From Thermoflexales bacterium (GTDB taxonomy: Bacteria > Chloroflexota > Anaerolineae > Fen-1058), in NCBI GenBank assembly GCA_016931085.1, contig JAFGFO010000291.1, forward strand, positions 1-31,906: a stretch of 31,906 nucleotides of DNA, read 5' to 3'. This document shows, piece after piece, positions 17,382-25,878 of this stretch. A model generated the notes under the pieces. The model did no database searches. It worked only from the letters and a program-made list of their open reading frames with translations, and was not told the origin of the DNA. Each line of letters starts with the position of its first letter. Positions within the stretch are counted from its first letter, which is position 1. The position numbers and the translations under genes were made by a program.

Positions 17382-17422
17382 ACCATTCCCTGTTTCCAAT
17401 GCTCCACACCTGACATCCATCG

Positions 17423-17454
17423 CTTATATGCCGGGCGTGACGGTTGCCTGTCAA
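17423..17454 (-). promoter_or_regulatory. Candidate sigma-70-type promoter of the giant gene
   Basis: On the minus strand, TTGACA (17454-17449) is followed after 18 bp by CATATA (17430-17425), or after 20 bp by TATAAG. It sits about 60 bp upstream of the start in a 253-bp gap, the only long gap on this strand. The spacing is slightly long, so this is tentative. Confidence 0.4.
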
Positions 17455-17495
17455 AATTCAACTCTCCTAAAGGCCAGATGTAACCAAGCTTGCTC

Positions 17496-17519
17496 GGCTT
17501 GGATTACCAAATCCAAGCC
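17496..17519 (-). repeat. Perfect 10-bp inverted repeat upstream of the giant gene
   Basis: On the plus strand, GGCTTGGATT (17496-17505), loop ACCA, AATCCAAGCC (17510-17519). On the minus-strand transcript it is not followed by a U-tract, so it is not a standard terminator. A nearby GCTTGG (minus strand, about 17490) could pair with the right arm instead. Confidence 0.6.
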
Positions 17520-17568
17520 ACAATCGTCACTGTCAGGCTGAATTTCACTCGTTGGGGCCGCCGGATAT

Positions 17569-17593
17569 GGCTACCCGTAGGGGAACGGGAGCC
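17569..17593 (-). terminator. Hairpin just after the TPR-operon last gene, possible terminator
   Basis: On the minus strand, GGCTCCCGT (17593-17585) can pair with ACGGGTAGCC (17578-17569), with one bulged base and a 6-nt loop. It lies 23 bp after the stop of the 181-residue protein. The stem is GC-rich but there is no U-tract, so termination is possible rather than shown. Confidence 0.35.
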
Positions 17594-17616
17594 TTAGTTA
17601 CGGTCAGACAATGGTC

Positions 17617-18162
17617 TTATGTTGCCTTGACATAGGCCTCGCTGTCATCCATTTTCCATGTGTTATCTATTCTCACCAACTGGTAACAATTAATCGTGTC
17701 GTGCTCCACTCGCGTGCCATTTTGATAAGCGGTTGCCCAAATTTCATAGGTGTATGCTTTTGCTTGTTGATAATTTGCCACGTTGACCGAAGCAAAGCTC
17801 ACTTCCTCTACCGTTTGGGTTATCAAGCTGACTGAGAGGATGTCCAGCTTGAGTAATGTCTGAGAAACGACCTGATTTTGCACCAGGTCATCGTAAAGCT
17901 GTTCAGCTTGCTGATAACCCTCGTGCGTGCAGAAAGGGAACAGTTCTCCCATATCGCCTATAGTGATCCCACGAACAAACCCTTGGTTGTATTGCTGAAC
18001 AAGAGATTGGATTTGTAGATGCGCTTCTTTGACCTGGTTGTACTGCTGCACGAGCGCCTGAACCTGTTCTTGCTCATCTTTTGTGATTTTTCTGCTGAGC
18101 AGCATTTTCAATATATCAGCAACTTGTCCACCCAACACCAATAAAAGATCAAGTGTATTCAT
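17617..18162 (-). CDS. Small coiled-coil protein, last gene of the TPR operon
   Basis: The protein has 181 residues, with GAAGGAT seven bases before the ATG. The N-terminal segment LLLVLGGQVADILKMLLS is weakly hydrophobic. A coiled-coil stretch follows (about residues 30-60) in which LVQQYNQ occurs twice, 18 residues apart. The C-terminal 65 residues alternate beta-strands (YEIWATAYQNGTRVEHD, CYQLVRIDNTWKMDD) in the manner of NTF2-like or ARC6-IMS-like domains; this resemblance is weak and unverified. No signal peptide or catalytic motif is seen. It starts 38 bp after the upstream TPR gene and so is probably co-transcribed. Function unknown. Confidence 0.75.
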   Translation of the reverse strand: MNTLDLLLVLGGQVADILKMLLSRKITKDEQEQVQALVQQYNQVKEAHLQIQSLVQQYNQGFVRGITIGDMGELFPFCTHEGYQQAEQLYDDLVQNQVVSQTLLKLDILSVSLITQTVEEVSFASVNVANYQQAKAYTYEIWATAYQNGTRVEHDTINCYQLVRIDNTWKMDDSEAYVKAT

Positions 18163-18200
18163 TATTCTTATCCTTCAAATATCTTGTGTGAATTTGATAA

Positions 18201-20312
18201 CTAGAACCCAATCTGAGACCGAAACCAATCCCAAAAGGACTGTTGCTTGGGAGGCGGGGACACAGAGGGTATCCTGTCTACCGGTGGCTCTGGGGATCGT
18301 TTTGGCGGTAGCGCTTGAACCGTCGCTGGCGGCTCCAGGGCTCTTGTGATAGCCTCGCGCCGTGCTTCAAGCTGCGGGTCGCCGGGCACAATGGCCAACG
18401 CCCTGTCCAACAAATCCCTGGCCTGCTCCAGTTCGCCTTGCTGCTCCAGAAAAAGCGCATATTCTCTCGCGGCCAGGGCACTGCCCGGCGCTTGCGCCAG
18501 GGCGCGTTCAAAAGCCTGGCACGCTTTGGCCGTGTGCTCCGGTGTCCCCTGCCGGCTCAACCAGGCAGCAAAAGCGACTTCCTCTTCCACCTTTTCCAAT
18601 CGCCTCAATTGGGCCTCTATCTCTTCAGCCTGGGCCTGGATAGCCTCATCCCCTGGACGCAAAGCCACCGCCTGCTGGATGTGCTCCAGTGCCTGGTAGT
18701 AGCGTTGGTGGGTGGCCAGCAGGGTTGCCAATTCCCGGTGAGCAACAGCGTCGTCCGGGACAGTTTCAAGAGCAGCTCGCAAGTGTGCCTCAGCATCAGC
18801 GTAGCGCTTTTCGTGCCGCAGTACAACGGCGTACTCGCGGTGCAGAATGGCGTTCTGAGGCTCGGTTTGCAGCAGAGCCTCAAAGCGCGGCAGCGCCTCT
18901 TGAATCTGCCCCATTCGTGCCAGCACCACGGCGTATTGGACCTGCAGCCGTGTGCTCGCTGGCGAAGCCTCCATAGCCGGCTGGAGACGGTCGAGGGCTT
19001 CCTGGTGCCGTCCCTGCTCGATCAGCCAGGCTGCATAGCTGCTTGTCATCTCTTCGTCTCCCGGCCACTGCTCGAGGGCGGCTAATATGTACGACCTGGC
19101 CTGTGCCTCATCCCCGCGCTCGAGCAAAAGCAAAGCGTACTGCTTGTTGGCCTCAGGCTGCTGGGGAGAAAGCGCCAGGATAGTCCGCAAGTGCTCTTCG
19201 GCCTCGCTGGCCTGACCTGGCAGCAGCAGCCGGGCGTAGGCCAGATGAGCCTGTACGTCATCCGCAACGAGAGTGAACGCCTCATTGAGCAGCGCACGTG
19301 CAGCATGGATGTCGGCGGCTGCCTGGGCTTGGGCGACGAGCTGCTCGACCTTTTGCCGGCGTGGTTCAAGATCGGCCCGGAGCGAACGTTGAAAGGCCTG
19401 GTATTCAGTATTATCCGGCTCCAGTTCAGCAGCCTGGGCCGCGTGGGCCTCGGCCTGGGAAAACGCCCCTTGGCGAATCAAAAGCGTAGCCTGCACCCGG
19501 TGCGCCAGGGCACATTCGGGGTCCATACGCAGCGCGTCTGCCAGCAGCACTTCGGCCTCACCAGCCTCGTCTTGCTCTTCGATCTTGTACTTGGCCAGCG
19601 CGGCCAGCTTGCGCGCCTCGATGCTTTTGTCGGCACGCCGCTCGAGAATGCGTACACGTTCTTGCAGTTCAGGGTCTTGGGGAGCCTGCTCCAGGGCGCG
19701 GTTGAACACACCCAGCGCTTGCTTGTCGCGCTCGTGCCGTTCCAAAAATGATCCAAAAGCTACCAACCAGGCCAGGTTGTGCCCGTCGATGTCCAGGGCA
19801 GACCGGTAACTTTGGTTTGCAGCCTCAATCTCGCCCAAAGCCTCTAGCACAACGGCATGGTCAAACCAGGCTTGCCCGTGAGCAGGTGCAGTGGCCAAGA
19901 GCTGTTCAAAGGCCAGCCGGGCATGGTCGTGCTGGCCGAGCTGAGCCAATAAAACCGCCTTGAGGTACATCATGGCCGGATCGTTGGCAGCGCCGGCCAA
20001 CGCTTTATCCAGCCAGACGGCTGCTACCTGGGCATCGCCTGCGGCCCGCTCAACTTGCTGCTTGGCAGCCTCCCACTTTTCCTGCTGCGCCAAGAAAGCT
20101 GCATACGCCATCCAAAAGTCAGTGCGGGCAGGTGCGAGTTCGAGGGCGTGCTCAAACAAGTTTTGGGCTGCATCGAACTGCTTTTGTTCTGCCTTCCATA
20201 CAGCCAACGCCAATCGCCGCTCGGCTTGATCTGCCTCAATGTACACGTGAGTGGCATCGTTGTCGTCCGCTGGCACAGGAGTGGAATTGGTAATTGCATC
20301 CAAGTCTGACAT
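18201..20312 (-). CDS. TPR-repeat protein (703 aa) with Pro-rich, aromatic C-terminal tail
   Basis: Intracellular scaffold-type protein with no signal peptide. Degenerate tetratricopeptide repeats of 34 residues fill about residues 30-655, with consensus words such as AHAAQAAELEPDN, EAEEHLRTILALSPQQ and ADAEAHLRAALETVPDD. TPR arrays bind partner peptides. The last 45 residues are proline-rich and end in FWDWFRSQIGF, an aromatic tail that could be a short docking or membrane-touching motif. The ATG shares one base with the stop of the upstream TPR gene (TAATG), with AGGAGG about ten bases before it, so the genes are translationally coupled. No enzymatic motif is seen. It looks like a diverged paralogue of the next two genes. 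The function of the array is unknown. Confidence 0.88.
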   Translation of the reverse strand: MSDLDAITNSTPVPADDNDATHVYIEADQAERRLALAVWKAEQKQFDAAQNLFEHALELAPARTDFWMAYAAFLAQQEKWEAAKQQVERAAGDAQVAAVWLDKALAGAANDPAMMYLKAVLLAQLGQHDHARLAFEQLLATAPAHGQAWFDHAVVLEALGEIEAANQSYRSALDIDGHNLAWLVAFGSFLERHERDKQALGVFNRALEQAPQDPELQERVRILERRADKSIEARKLAALAKYKIEEQDEAGEAEVLLADALRMDPECALAHRVQATLLIRQGAFSQAEAHAAQAAELEPDNTEYQAFQRSLRADLEPRRQKVEQLVAQAQAAADIHAARALLNEAFTLVADDVQAHLAYARLLLPGQASEAEEHLRTILALSPQQPEANKQYALLLLERGDEAQARSYILAALEQWPGDEEMTSSYAAWLIEQGRHQEALDRLQPAMEASPASTRLQVQYAVVLARMGQIQEALPRFEALLQTEPQNAILHREYAVVLRHEKRYADAEAHLRAALETVPDDAVAHRELATLLATHQRYYQALEHIQQAVALRPGDEAIQAQAEEIEAQLRRLEKVEEEVAFAAWLSRQGTPEHTAKACQAFERALAQAPGSALAAREYALFLEQQGELEQARDLLDRALAIVPGDPQLEARREAITRALEPPATVQALPPKRSPEPPVDRIPSVSPPPKQQSFWDWFRSQIGF

Positions 20313-22552
20313 TATACGCGCCTCCTGAGGAGTTCTGTGATTGTGTGAACAACCAGTGCCCCCATGTCGCCGCTGGCTTTGGCTTTGAGAGCGTCGTAGA
20401 GATCCTGGCGAGCCTGGTCATCCAGGCGGGCATGGCGGTCGACCAGCTTGACAAGTTGTTGGTCGTCCTTGTCGGGTGTATTACCATCCAGGGCCAGATT
20501 AGCCAGGGTAGACGTGTCTCTGGCTAACATGGCACGCGCCAGGTGAGAGAGAAGATGGGCGTTGAAATCGGCACGCAGCGGCTTGTCCTGGCGCTCAATG
20601 TCCAGGACTGTCTGGCTCAAGACCTGGAGCTCGCTTTTGGGCAGGTCCTCCGATGAGGCCCAGGCCAGCCCGGCCCACGCCAGGCCACATTGTAACCTGA
20701 GAGCCTGGAGCTGCTTGGTGCTTCCTTTCACCCCATAGCCTTGTTGGGCCGCGGCTGTGCACTCGGCTGTATCGCCGGCTTGCCAGGCCGTGACGGAGCG
20801 TTGAGCATAATAACGGACAGCCTCATCCGGGTCATCAGGCACCGATTCTGGAGACAGCGCTTCCGCCGGAGATGATTCCTGCGGTGAAGGCTCAATCGGC
20901 GGCGGTTCTGGCAGTGGGGGTTCGGCTGGTGATGGTGGCGGAGGCTCAGCCTGGGGCGGTTCTTCCGGTAAGGTCTCAACCGGTGGTGGTTCTGGCAGTG
21001 GAGGTTCGGCTGGTGATGGTTCTGGTGGCGGTTCTACTATCGTTGCTTGCTCACGCGCCGTGCGTTTTTGTTCCCATTGGCGCAGCGTCGCTTGGAACAA
21101 CTCATTGCCAGGCACCAGTTCTATGGCCTGCCGTAGCGCTCGTTCTGCTGCTGCATAATCACCTGCGGCATAACTCTGTTGGGCCTGGTCCCCCAACACC
21201 TGGGCTCGTGCCTGCCTGTCTATGAGATCCTTCAGTTCTGCCAGTGCTTTTTGAGCACGCGTGTGTTCGGGCGCCATACTGGCTGCTCGCTCGTAGAGCT
21301 CTAGAGCTTTTTTCAACTCTCTAATCTCTTGCGCGGCGTGTCCTTGGCCCAACAGCCCTTGGACGTAGGCTTTCAAGTTTTTATCTACATCCGACAGCGC
21401 TTTTCTCAGGCGGGGATCATCCGGCTGGGTTTTCAAGGCATTGTCCAGGACCTGGCGGGCGTCGTGCCAGCGCTCTTGCGTGCCACAATCTGCGGCTTGC
21501 TTGAGAGCTTGCTCTATAGCAAACTCGACTTGGAGCCGGGCCTGGATATCTGCCTCAAGAGTCTGGGAGCCTGGAATGTCCGGGGCTGTATTCCGAGCCT
21601 GCCTGACCAAATCTAGAGCGGTTGCCAGATTGCTCGAAATCAAGACACGTGCCTTTTCCAACAACGCTGCAGCGTTCCCCTGTCTTTCCACTTGCTGCAT
21701 GGCCTCGCGAAGGCTAGCATCACCTGGGTCAAGCTGTATGGCTAATTCCAGGATCTGGCGAGCCTTTTGCCTATCACCCTCGGCCACTTTTTGCTGCGCG
21801 TCTTGGCGATAACGCGCGACTTGTTGTCGAACACGTTTTTTTCCCTCGATCGCCTCTAAGCGCTCCTGGATTTCATCGTCGCCGGGCAATAACTGCTGGG
21901 CCGCTTCCAGCTCAGCACTGGCGCTCTCATAGTCCCCCTGGGCTTCAAATCGCTCGGCGGACGCCAGGTGCTGCCTGACCTGGTCTCTGCGCTGAGCAGC
22001 CGCAATCTCGGCTTCAGCCTTGGCCTTGAGTGATTGAGCATCTTTGGATTCAGGCAAGTCGGCCAGAATTGCGTTTGCAATTCGCAGTGCATCCCCCCAT
22101 TGTTCGGCTTGCAAGGCTGCCTGGCCAGTTTGAACAAGCTGCTTTACCCTGTCAAGGAGTTCTTGATCTTGTGCGCGCTGAGTTTGTAGGGATTCACGGT
22201 AAAACTCGAAGCGGTCCCACAGGTCCGAAATGGCACTATTGTGAGGCTCTTGCTCCTGGGCGACCCTGAGCCGGTTTGCCGTCCCATCGGCATCGATTAT
22301 AAAGGCTTGCTTCAATTCCTCTGCCGCCTCACCTGGTCGCCCTTGCTGGGCCAGGAGAATGGCATACTTGACATGGCCCGACAACAAGCCCGGGTCGAGC
22401 TTGAGGACTTGTTTGTACAAGGCCTCGGCCTGGGCATAACGTCGTTCCCAGTGAGCTAACAGGGCCTGATCGAGCAAGGACTGGGCTGCCGCTGGCGGCT
22501 GGCCAGTGTTACCCGCCACCACTGTTTGATCCGCGTTATCGTTTTCACTCAT
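20312..22552 (-). CDS. TPR-repeat protein (746 aa) with long Pro/Glu-rich linker
   Basis: Cytoplasmic TPR protein. Repeats cover about residues 25-100 and 170-500 (for example AQAEALYKQVLKLDPGLLSGH, ARQILELAIQLDPGDASL, ERALRQAIELVPGNELF). A linker of about 65 residues (505-568) is made almost only of P, E, S, A and L. A separate helical C-terminal domain follows (570-746), with Trp and Ala-rich WQAGDTAECTAAAQQGYG at its start, and I cannot assign it. The ATG at 22552 overlaps the preceding stop by one base (TGATG); a TTG three bases earlier is an alternative. The 34-residue linker DNA contains a near-perfect duplication. It probably acts as an assembly scaffold with its neighbours. Confidence 0.88.
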   Translation of the reverse strand: MSENDNADQTVVAGNTGQPPAAAQSLLDQALLAHWERRYAQAEALYKQVLKLDPGLLSGHVKYAILLAQQGRPGEAAEELKQAFIIDADGTANRLRVAQEQEPHNSAISDLWDRFEFYRESLQTQRAQDQELLDRVKQLVQTGQAALQAEQWGDALRIANAILADLPESKDAQSLKAKAEAEIAAAQRRDQVRQHLASAERFEAQGDYESASAELEAAQQLLPGDDEIQERLEAIEGKKRVRQQVARYRQDAQQKVAEGDRQKARQILELAIQLDPGDASLREAMQQVERQGNAAALLEKARVLISSNLATALDLVRQARNTAPDIPGSQTLEADIQARLQVEFAIEQALKQAADCGTQERWHDARQVLDNALKTQPDDPRLRKALSDVDKNLKAYVQGLLGQGHAAQEIRELKKALELYERAASMAPEHTRAQKALAELKDLIDRQARAQVLGDQAQQSYAAGDYAAAERALRQAIELVPGNELFQATLRQWEQKRTAREQATIVEPPPEPSPAEPPLPEPPPVETLPEEPPQAEPPPPSPAEPPLPEPPPIEPSPQESSPAEALSPESVPDDPDEAVRYYAQRSVTAWQAGDTAECTAAAQQGYGVKGSTKQLQALRLQCGLAWAGLAWASSEDLPKSELQVLSQTVLDIERQDKPLRADFNAHLLSHLARAMLARDTSTLANLALDGNTPDKDDQQLVKLVDRHARLDDQARQDLYDALKAKASGDMGALVVHTITELLRRRV
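20901..21020 (-). repeat. 36-bp direct repeat in the Pro-rich linker
   Basis: Copies at 20901-20936 and 20985-21020 match at 34 of 36 positions. They encode PSPAEPPLPEPPP-like peptide and probably arose by slippage or unequal recombination. Copy number could vary between strains. Confidence 0.7.
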
Positions 22553-25062
22553 CAAGCCACCTCTGCCGCTTCAGGGTTGCCATCTGTGTGCTGCATTTCC
22601 TCAACCTTAGCCAAAAGTTGCCCTGCACGCTCCTCGTAGGGATCAAACTGCACGGCAGCCTTGAGGTACGAGAATGCCTCTTGGGAGCGTTCACGCTCCA
22701 CGAGAAACTCGGCATAATCTACCAGCGCCGGGACAAAGTCTGCACAAACAGCGCACGCTTCCTTGAACGAGGATTCCGCCCCCATCGGGTCTTGCCGGGC
22801 CATTTCAAGCGCAAAGGCCCAGGCCAGTTCTGCTTTTCGCACCTGGTCAAGCTTTTCCGCCATCTGGTTATACTCTTCACCCAAGCGTGGCTCATAACGG
22901 CCGCGCTCAAGGTGTGCTCGGGCCAAGTCGTAGCGGTGTCTTTGAATCAACAGCTTGCCGTACTGCCAATGAATTTCGATCGACGCGTCGTCCTGGTCGA
23001 GGGCGCGTTTGAGTACCGTTTCTGCCTCGTGCACCATGTTTTCCTGCAGCAGCACGCTGGCAAAAGGCGTCAAGGCAGGCAGATATGCCGGCTGCCTGTC
23101 TAGAGCCAACTGGAACTGCTCCTTGGCCTCGGACAAGCGACCCAGATTCTGGAGCAGCAAGGCATATGCGCAGCGGCTTTCGACGTCGTCCCCCATCTCT
23201 GGCAAACGTTTCTTATAGTGTTCTTCAGCCGCGGCGGGATCGAGTTGGGCAAGGCGAGCCAGGTAGGGACTAGCTTCCATAGGCCGGCCGGTGTCCTCAA
23301 GCAACTCGGCATAGCGGATCAGGGTAGGCACATGTTCTGAATCTACGCTAAGAGCTTGTTGGTACCATCGCTCTGCTTCAGCATAGTTACCCGCGCCGGC
23401 TTCTATCCAGCCCAGGGCCATTTCCCGGTTGGCCTGCTCAAACTGGGCAATACGACTTTGAGCCTCTTGGCACGTTTGCGCAATCTCTACATCCTCAGGA
23501 GACAAATCCTGGGCGAGACGATAAAACTTTTTAGCCTGGTTATAGTCACGCCGGGCAGCCAGGAGTTGGGCATAGTGCAAGCACAAGCTTGAATCGTGTT
23601 GGACAAGCATCATGTCACCAGCCAGCAAAGCTTCTGCCTCGTGGCGGCGACCGTCCTTTTCCAGAACCCTGGCCAGCAGCGCCAATGTTTCGGGCTGACC
23701 CGGCGACTGCTCTAGCGAATGACGCAACCGGGATTCTGCTTCGTCCAGCCGGTCAAGTTGAACATAGACCCGCGCCAGGCGGTTAAGCGTTTCGCTGTTG
23801 TCTCCTCGGATATCGAGGATATCTTGGAAATGTGCAATCGCTTCTTCAGGTGCTCGATCGGCCACAATAGCCCACATGCCTTCGGCCTGATCAAACTTTT
23901 CCTGCTCTTCCAAAAATGTCGCAAAAGCCTTGAGGGTAGGCAGATGGTCCTCGTCAATCTCGAGCGCTTTTTCAAAGAGTGCATTGGCTTCATCCATTGC
24001 CCCTTGCTTGATTTTCACCTTGGCGAGTGCCATGTAGCGAAAAGCTGCATTGTAGGCTCCTAGTTCGGCGTCCAGTTCCTCGCGCAGCGCCAGAGTGTCG
24101 GGATCATCCGGTGCAATCTCTAAAGCACGTTTCAGATGCTGTTCAACCTCGTCGTAACGACTTTGCCGGGCCATCAACTGTGCGTATGCACGGTGCAAAG
24201 CTGCATCTTCCAGGCCTCGATCCAAGGCGTTCCTCAACCATTCAGCCGCCTCCTGCTCAAGGTTCAACTCGACAAGGATTTGTCCATACATGGCAACCCG
24301 TGCAATGTGATCAGGCTCAATCTCTAGCGCTTGGAGCAACAATGACCGGGCAGATTCCAAAGCCTCCTGCCTTGCATCAAGTGCCGCGCGGAGCGCCAGC
24401 AGAGCGGGGGTAGTATCAAGCGGGCGACTGGCCAGGCAATCATCTGCACAAGACACATCAATTTCCATCAGGGTCGCCAGGTAACCCTCGGCTTGTTCGT
24501 ATCGTTGCTGGTCCAGTAGCAACGAGCTATAGGCTTTTAGCGCCTCAATGTGATGCGAGTCGAGATCGAGGGCTTGTTGAAAAGCTTCTTCGGCACCTTC
24601 CCAATCTCCCTGCTCGGCCTTGAGAGCGCCCAATGCCCAGTATCCGTCAACCTCCTGGGAAATACTACTTGCTGGCGCTTGTTCCTCCACCACGATTTGT
24701 GGCGCGGGCTCGGGTCCTGGTGGCGATGACAACACTGGCGAATCACCCACGTCTTTTTCCACCTGATCAGTGTGTTCAAGCTTTGACTGCATAGTCTCGT
24801 ACGCTTCACGAATAGTCCCATCATCCGGGTCAAGTTCCAGAGCCTTGAGGTAATGAGTTTCGGCCTCGCCGTAGCGCTGGCAAGCATCTAGCAGCCGGGC
24901 ATAGCCAGAATAAGCCTGGGCATTGGCAGGTTCTTGCACAACAGCCTGCTTGAATAACTCTTCGGCAACGTCAAAGCGAGCCTGGGCCGTCTGGGGGTCT
25001 CCTTCAAGCTGCAAGCGCATCCCTTGGGCAAAGTTTAGTTTGGCTTGATCCAACGATCCCAT
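22552..25062 (-). CDS. TPR-repeat protein (836 aa)
   Basis: Cytoplasmic protein with no signal peptide, starting at an ATG preceded by AAAGGAGAG. Two or three TPR units (about residues 10-92) are followed by a flexible, Pro/Glu-rich linker (about 93-138), then a long array of roughly fifteen or more TPR units (about 140-815). Words such as EAEQHLKRALEIAPDDPDT, DEAESRLRHSLEQSPGQPET and AEAERWYQQALSVDSEHVPT carry the expected TPR A/G/Y/A/L/P pattern. The C-terminal 20 residues are acidic. It overlaps the next gene by one base and lies 41 bp downstream of the EAD-like gene. No catalytic domain is visible. A scaffold that binds one or more partners along its superhelix is the natural inference. 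Confidence 0.9.
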   Translation of the reverse strand: MGSLDQAKLNFAQGMRLQLEGDPQTAQARFDVAEELFKQAVVQEPANAQAYSGYARLLDACQRYGEAETHYLKALELDPDDGTIREAYETMQSKLEHTDQVEKDVGDSPVLSSPPGPEPAPQIVVEEQAPASSISQEVDGYWALGALKAEQGDWEGAEEAFQQALDLDSHHIEALKAYSSLLLDQQRYEQAEGYLATLMEIDVSCADDCLASRPLDTTPALLALRAALDARQEALESARSLLLQALEIEPDHIARVAMYGQILVELNLEQEAAEWLRNALDRGLEDAALHRAYAQLMARQSRYDEVEQHLKRALEIAPDDPDTLALREELDAELGAYNAAFRYMALAKVKIKQGAMDEANALFEKALEIDEDHLPTLKAFATFLEEQEKFDQAEGMWAIVADRAPEEAIAHFQDILDIRGDNSETLNRLARVYVQLDRLDEAESRLRHSLEQSPGQPETLALLARVLEKDGRRHEAEALLAGDMMLVQHDSSLCLHYAQLLAARRDYNQAKKFYRLAQDLSPEDVEIAQTCQEAQSRIAQFEQANREMALGWIEAGAGNYAEAERWYQQALSVDSEHVPTLIRYAELLEDTGRPMEASPYLARLAQLDPAAAEEHYKKRLPEMGDDVESRCAYALLLQNLGRLSEAKEQFQLALDRQPAYLPALTPFASVLLQENMVHEAETVLKRALDQDDASIEIHWQYGKLLIQRHRYDLARAHLERGRYEPRLGEEYNQMAEKLDQVRKAELAWAFALEMARQDPMGAESSFKEACAVCADFVPALVDYAEFLVERERSQEAFSYLKAAVQFDPYEERAGQLLAKVEEMQHTDGNPEAAEVA

Positions 25063-25103
25063 GTTTTTCTCTCCTTTCGTGTATAGATTGAATGTTGCAC
25101 CTG

Positions 25104-25859
25104 CTACGCAGAACCCTGGTCAATCCAGGCGTTCAGTTGCAGCAGTAATTGAGATGGAAAACTATCCTCTTCACTCGCCAGGGCGTTTTCAATCAGCGCT
25201 GCCAACTCTGCTTCTGCACTGGCTTGAATTGCGCTGGCAAACTCGAACAATATCTCTGACCGTTCTTGTCGCAGGGTCGCAGCCAGCCTGGTGTACCGTC
25301 CTGTCTCGAGCGTGCCGCGATCGAGCTCGACACCAAGATCGCGCAAGCTGTGCTGCAAGGCGGTCAAACGCCCCAGCTTTTGTCTAAGCATCTTGACCTT
25401 GCTAGGATCGGGAGGGCCAACCAGCCCTGTTGGTGCCGGCTTTTCTGCTAGGCTGGCTTCTTGTGCCAGGGGGGAGCGGGCAACTGGCTGGGGCTCACCA
25501 CCAGTGAAATGATTATAGACGTTGGAAATGTTTACGTCGCCAGCGGCCGTGGTAACCGTATTGTTCTCCCCATCAACCCTGACTTTAACCGAGCGGCTGC
25601 CAGATTCCTGTGCCGCTGGTCGGCCGGTTGCGGCTTTTTCCTCCGGTGCTTCTCTATCCCTTATCACCGCCAGCAATTCGGTCATTTTTCCACGTCGCTC
25701 GCAGTAATCGAGCAAGAGTTGCACCTTTTGCCCCCTGGTCATACCAGCCGACAACTGCTCGTGCACATCGCGAAAATCATCAAAGCACAATGCCGTGAAC
25801 TCGTCATCGCTCAAGGATTGAATCAGAAATCGTCGGATATCAGCCGTATTGTACGCCAT
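25104..25859 (-). CDS. EAD-like adaptor protein
   Basis: The protein has 251 residues. The N-terminal 65 residues (DIRRFLIQSLSDDEFTALCF, then GQKVQLLLDYCERRGKMTEL) match my memory of effector-associated domains (EADs), small death-fold-like helical modules that couple NTPases to effectors in bacterial STAND, caspase-like and related conflict systems. I think the nearest class is EAD7-type, but this is uncertain. A short beta-rich segment follows (VDGENNTVTTAAGDVNISN, about 93-111), of the kind often seen between such domains and their partners. A helical C-terminal domain (about 150-251) is unassigned. No effector, TIR, caspase or NTPase domain is attached, so this is a stand-alone adaptor. 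The start at 25859 has only a weak Shine-Dalgarno. It lies 19 bp after the preceding gene. Confidence 0.7.
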   Translation of the reverse strand: MAYNTADIRRFLIQSLSDDEFTALCFDDFRDVHEQLSAGMTRGQKVQLLLDYCERRGKMTELLAVIRDREAPEEKAATGRPAAQESGSRSVKVRVDGENNTVTTAAGDVNISNVYNHFTGGEPQPVARSPLAQEASLAEKPAPTGLVGPPDPSKVKMLRQKLGRLTALQHSLRDLGVELDRGTLETGRYTRLAATLRQERSEILFEFASAIQASAEAELAALIENALASEEDSFPSQLLLQLNAWIDQGSA

Positions 25860-25878
25860 CTCTATCCCTATCTGCCCT

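Noticed and set aside
17364..17420. Upstream start of the giant gene at 17420
   Set aside because: It would put 19 mostly polar residues before the signal peptide and lies at the candidate -10 region. ATG 17363 has properly spaced AAGGGAG.
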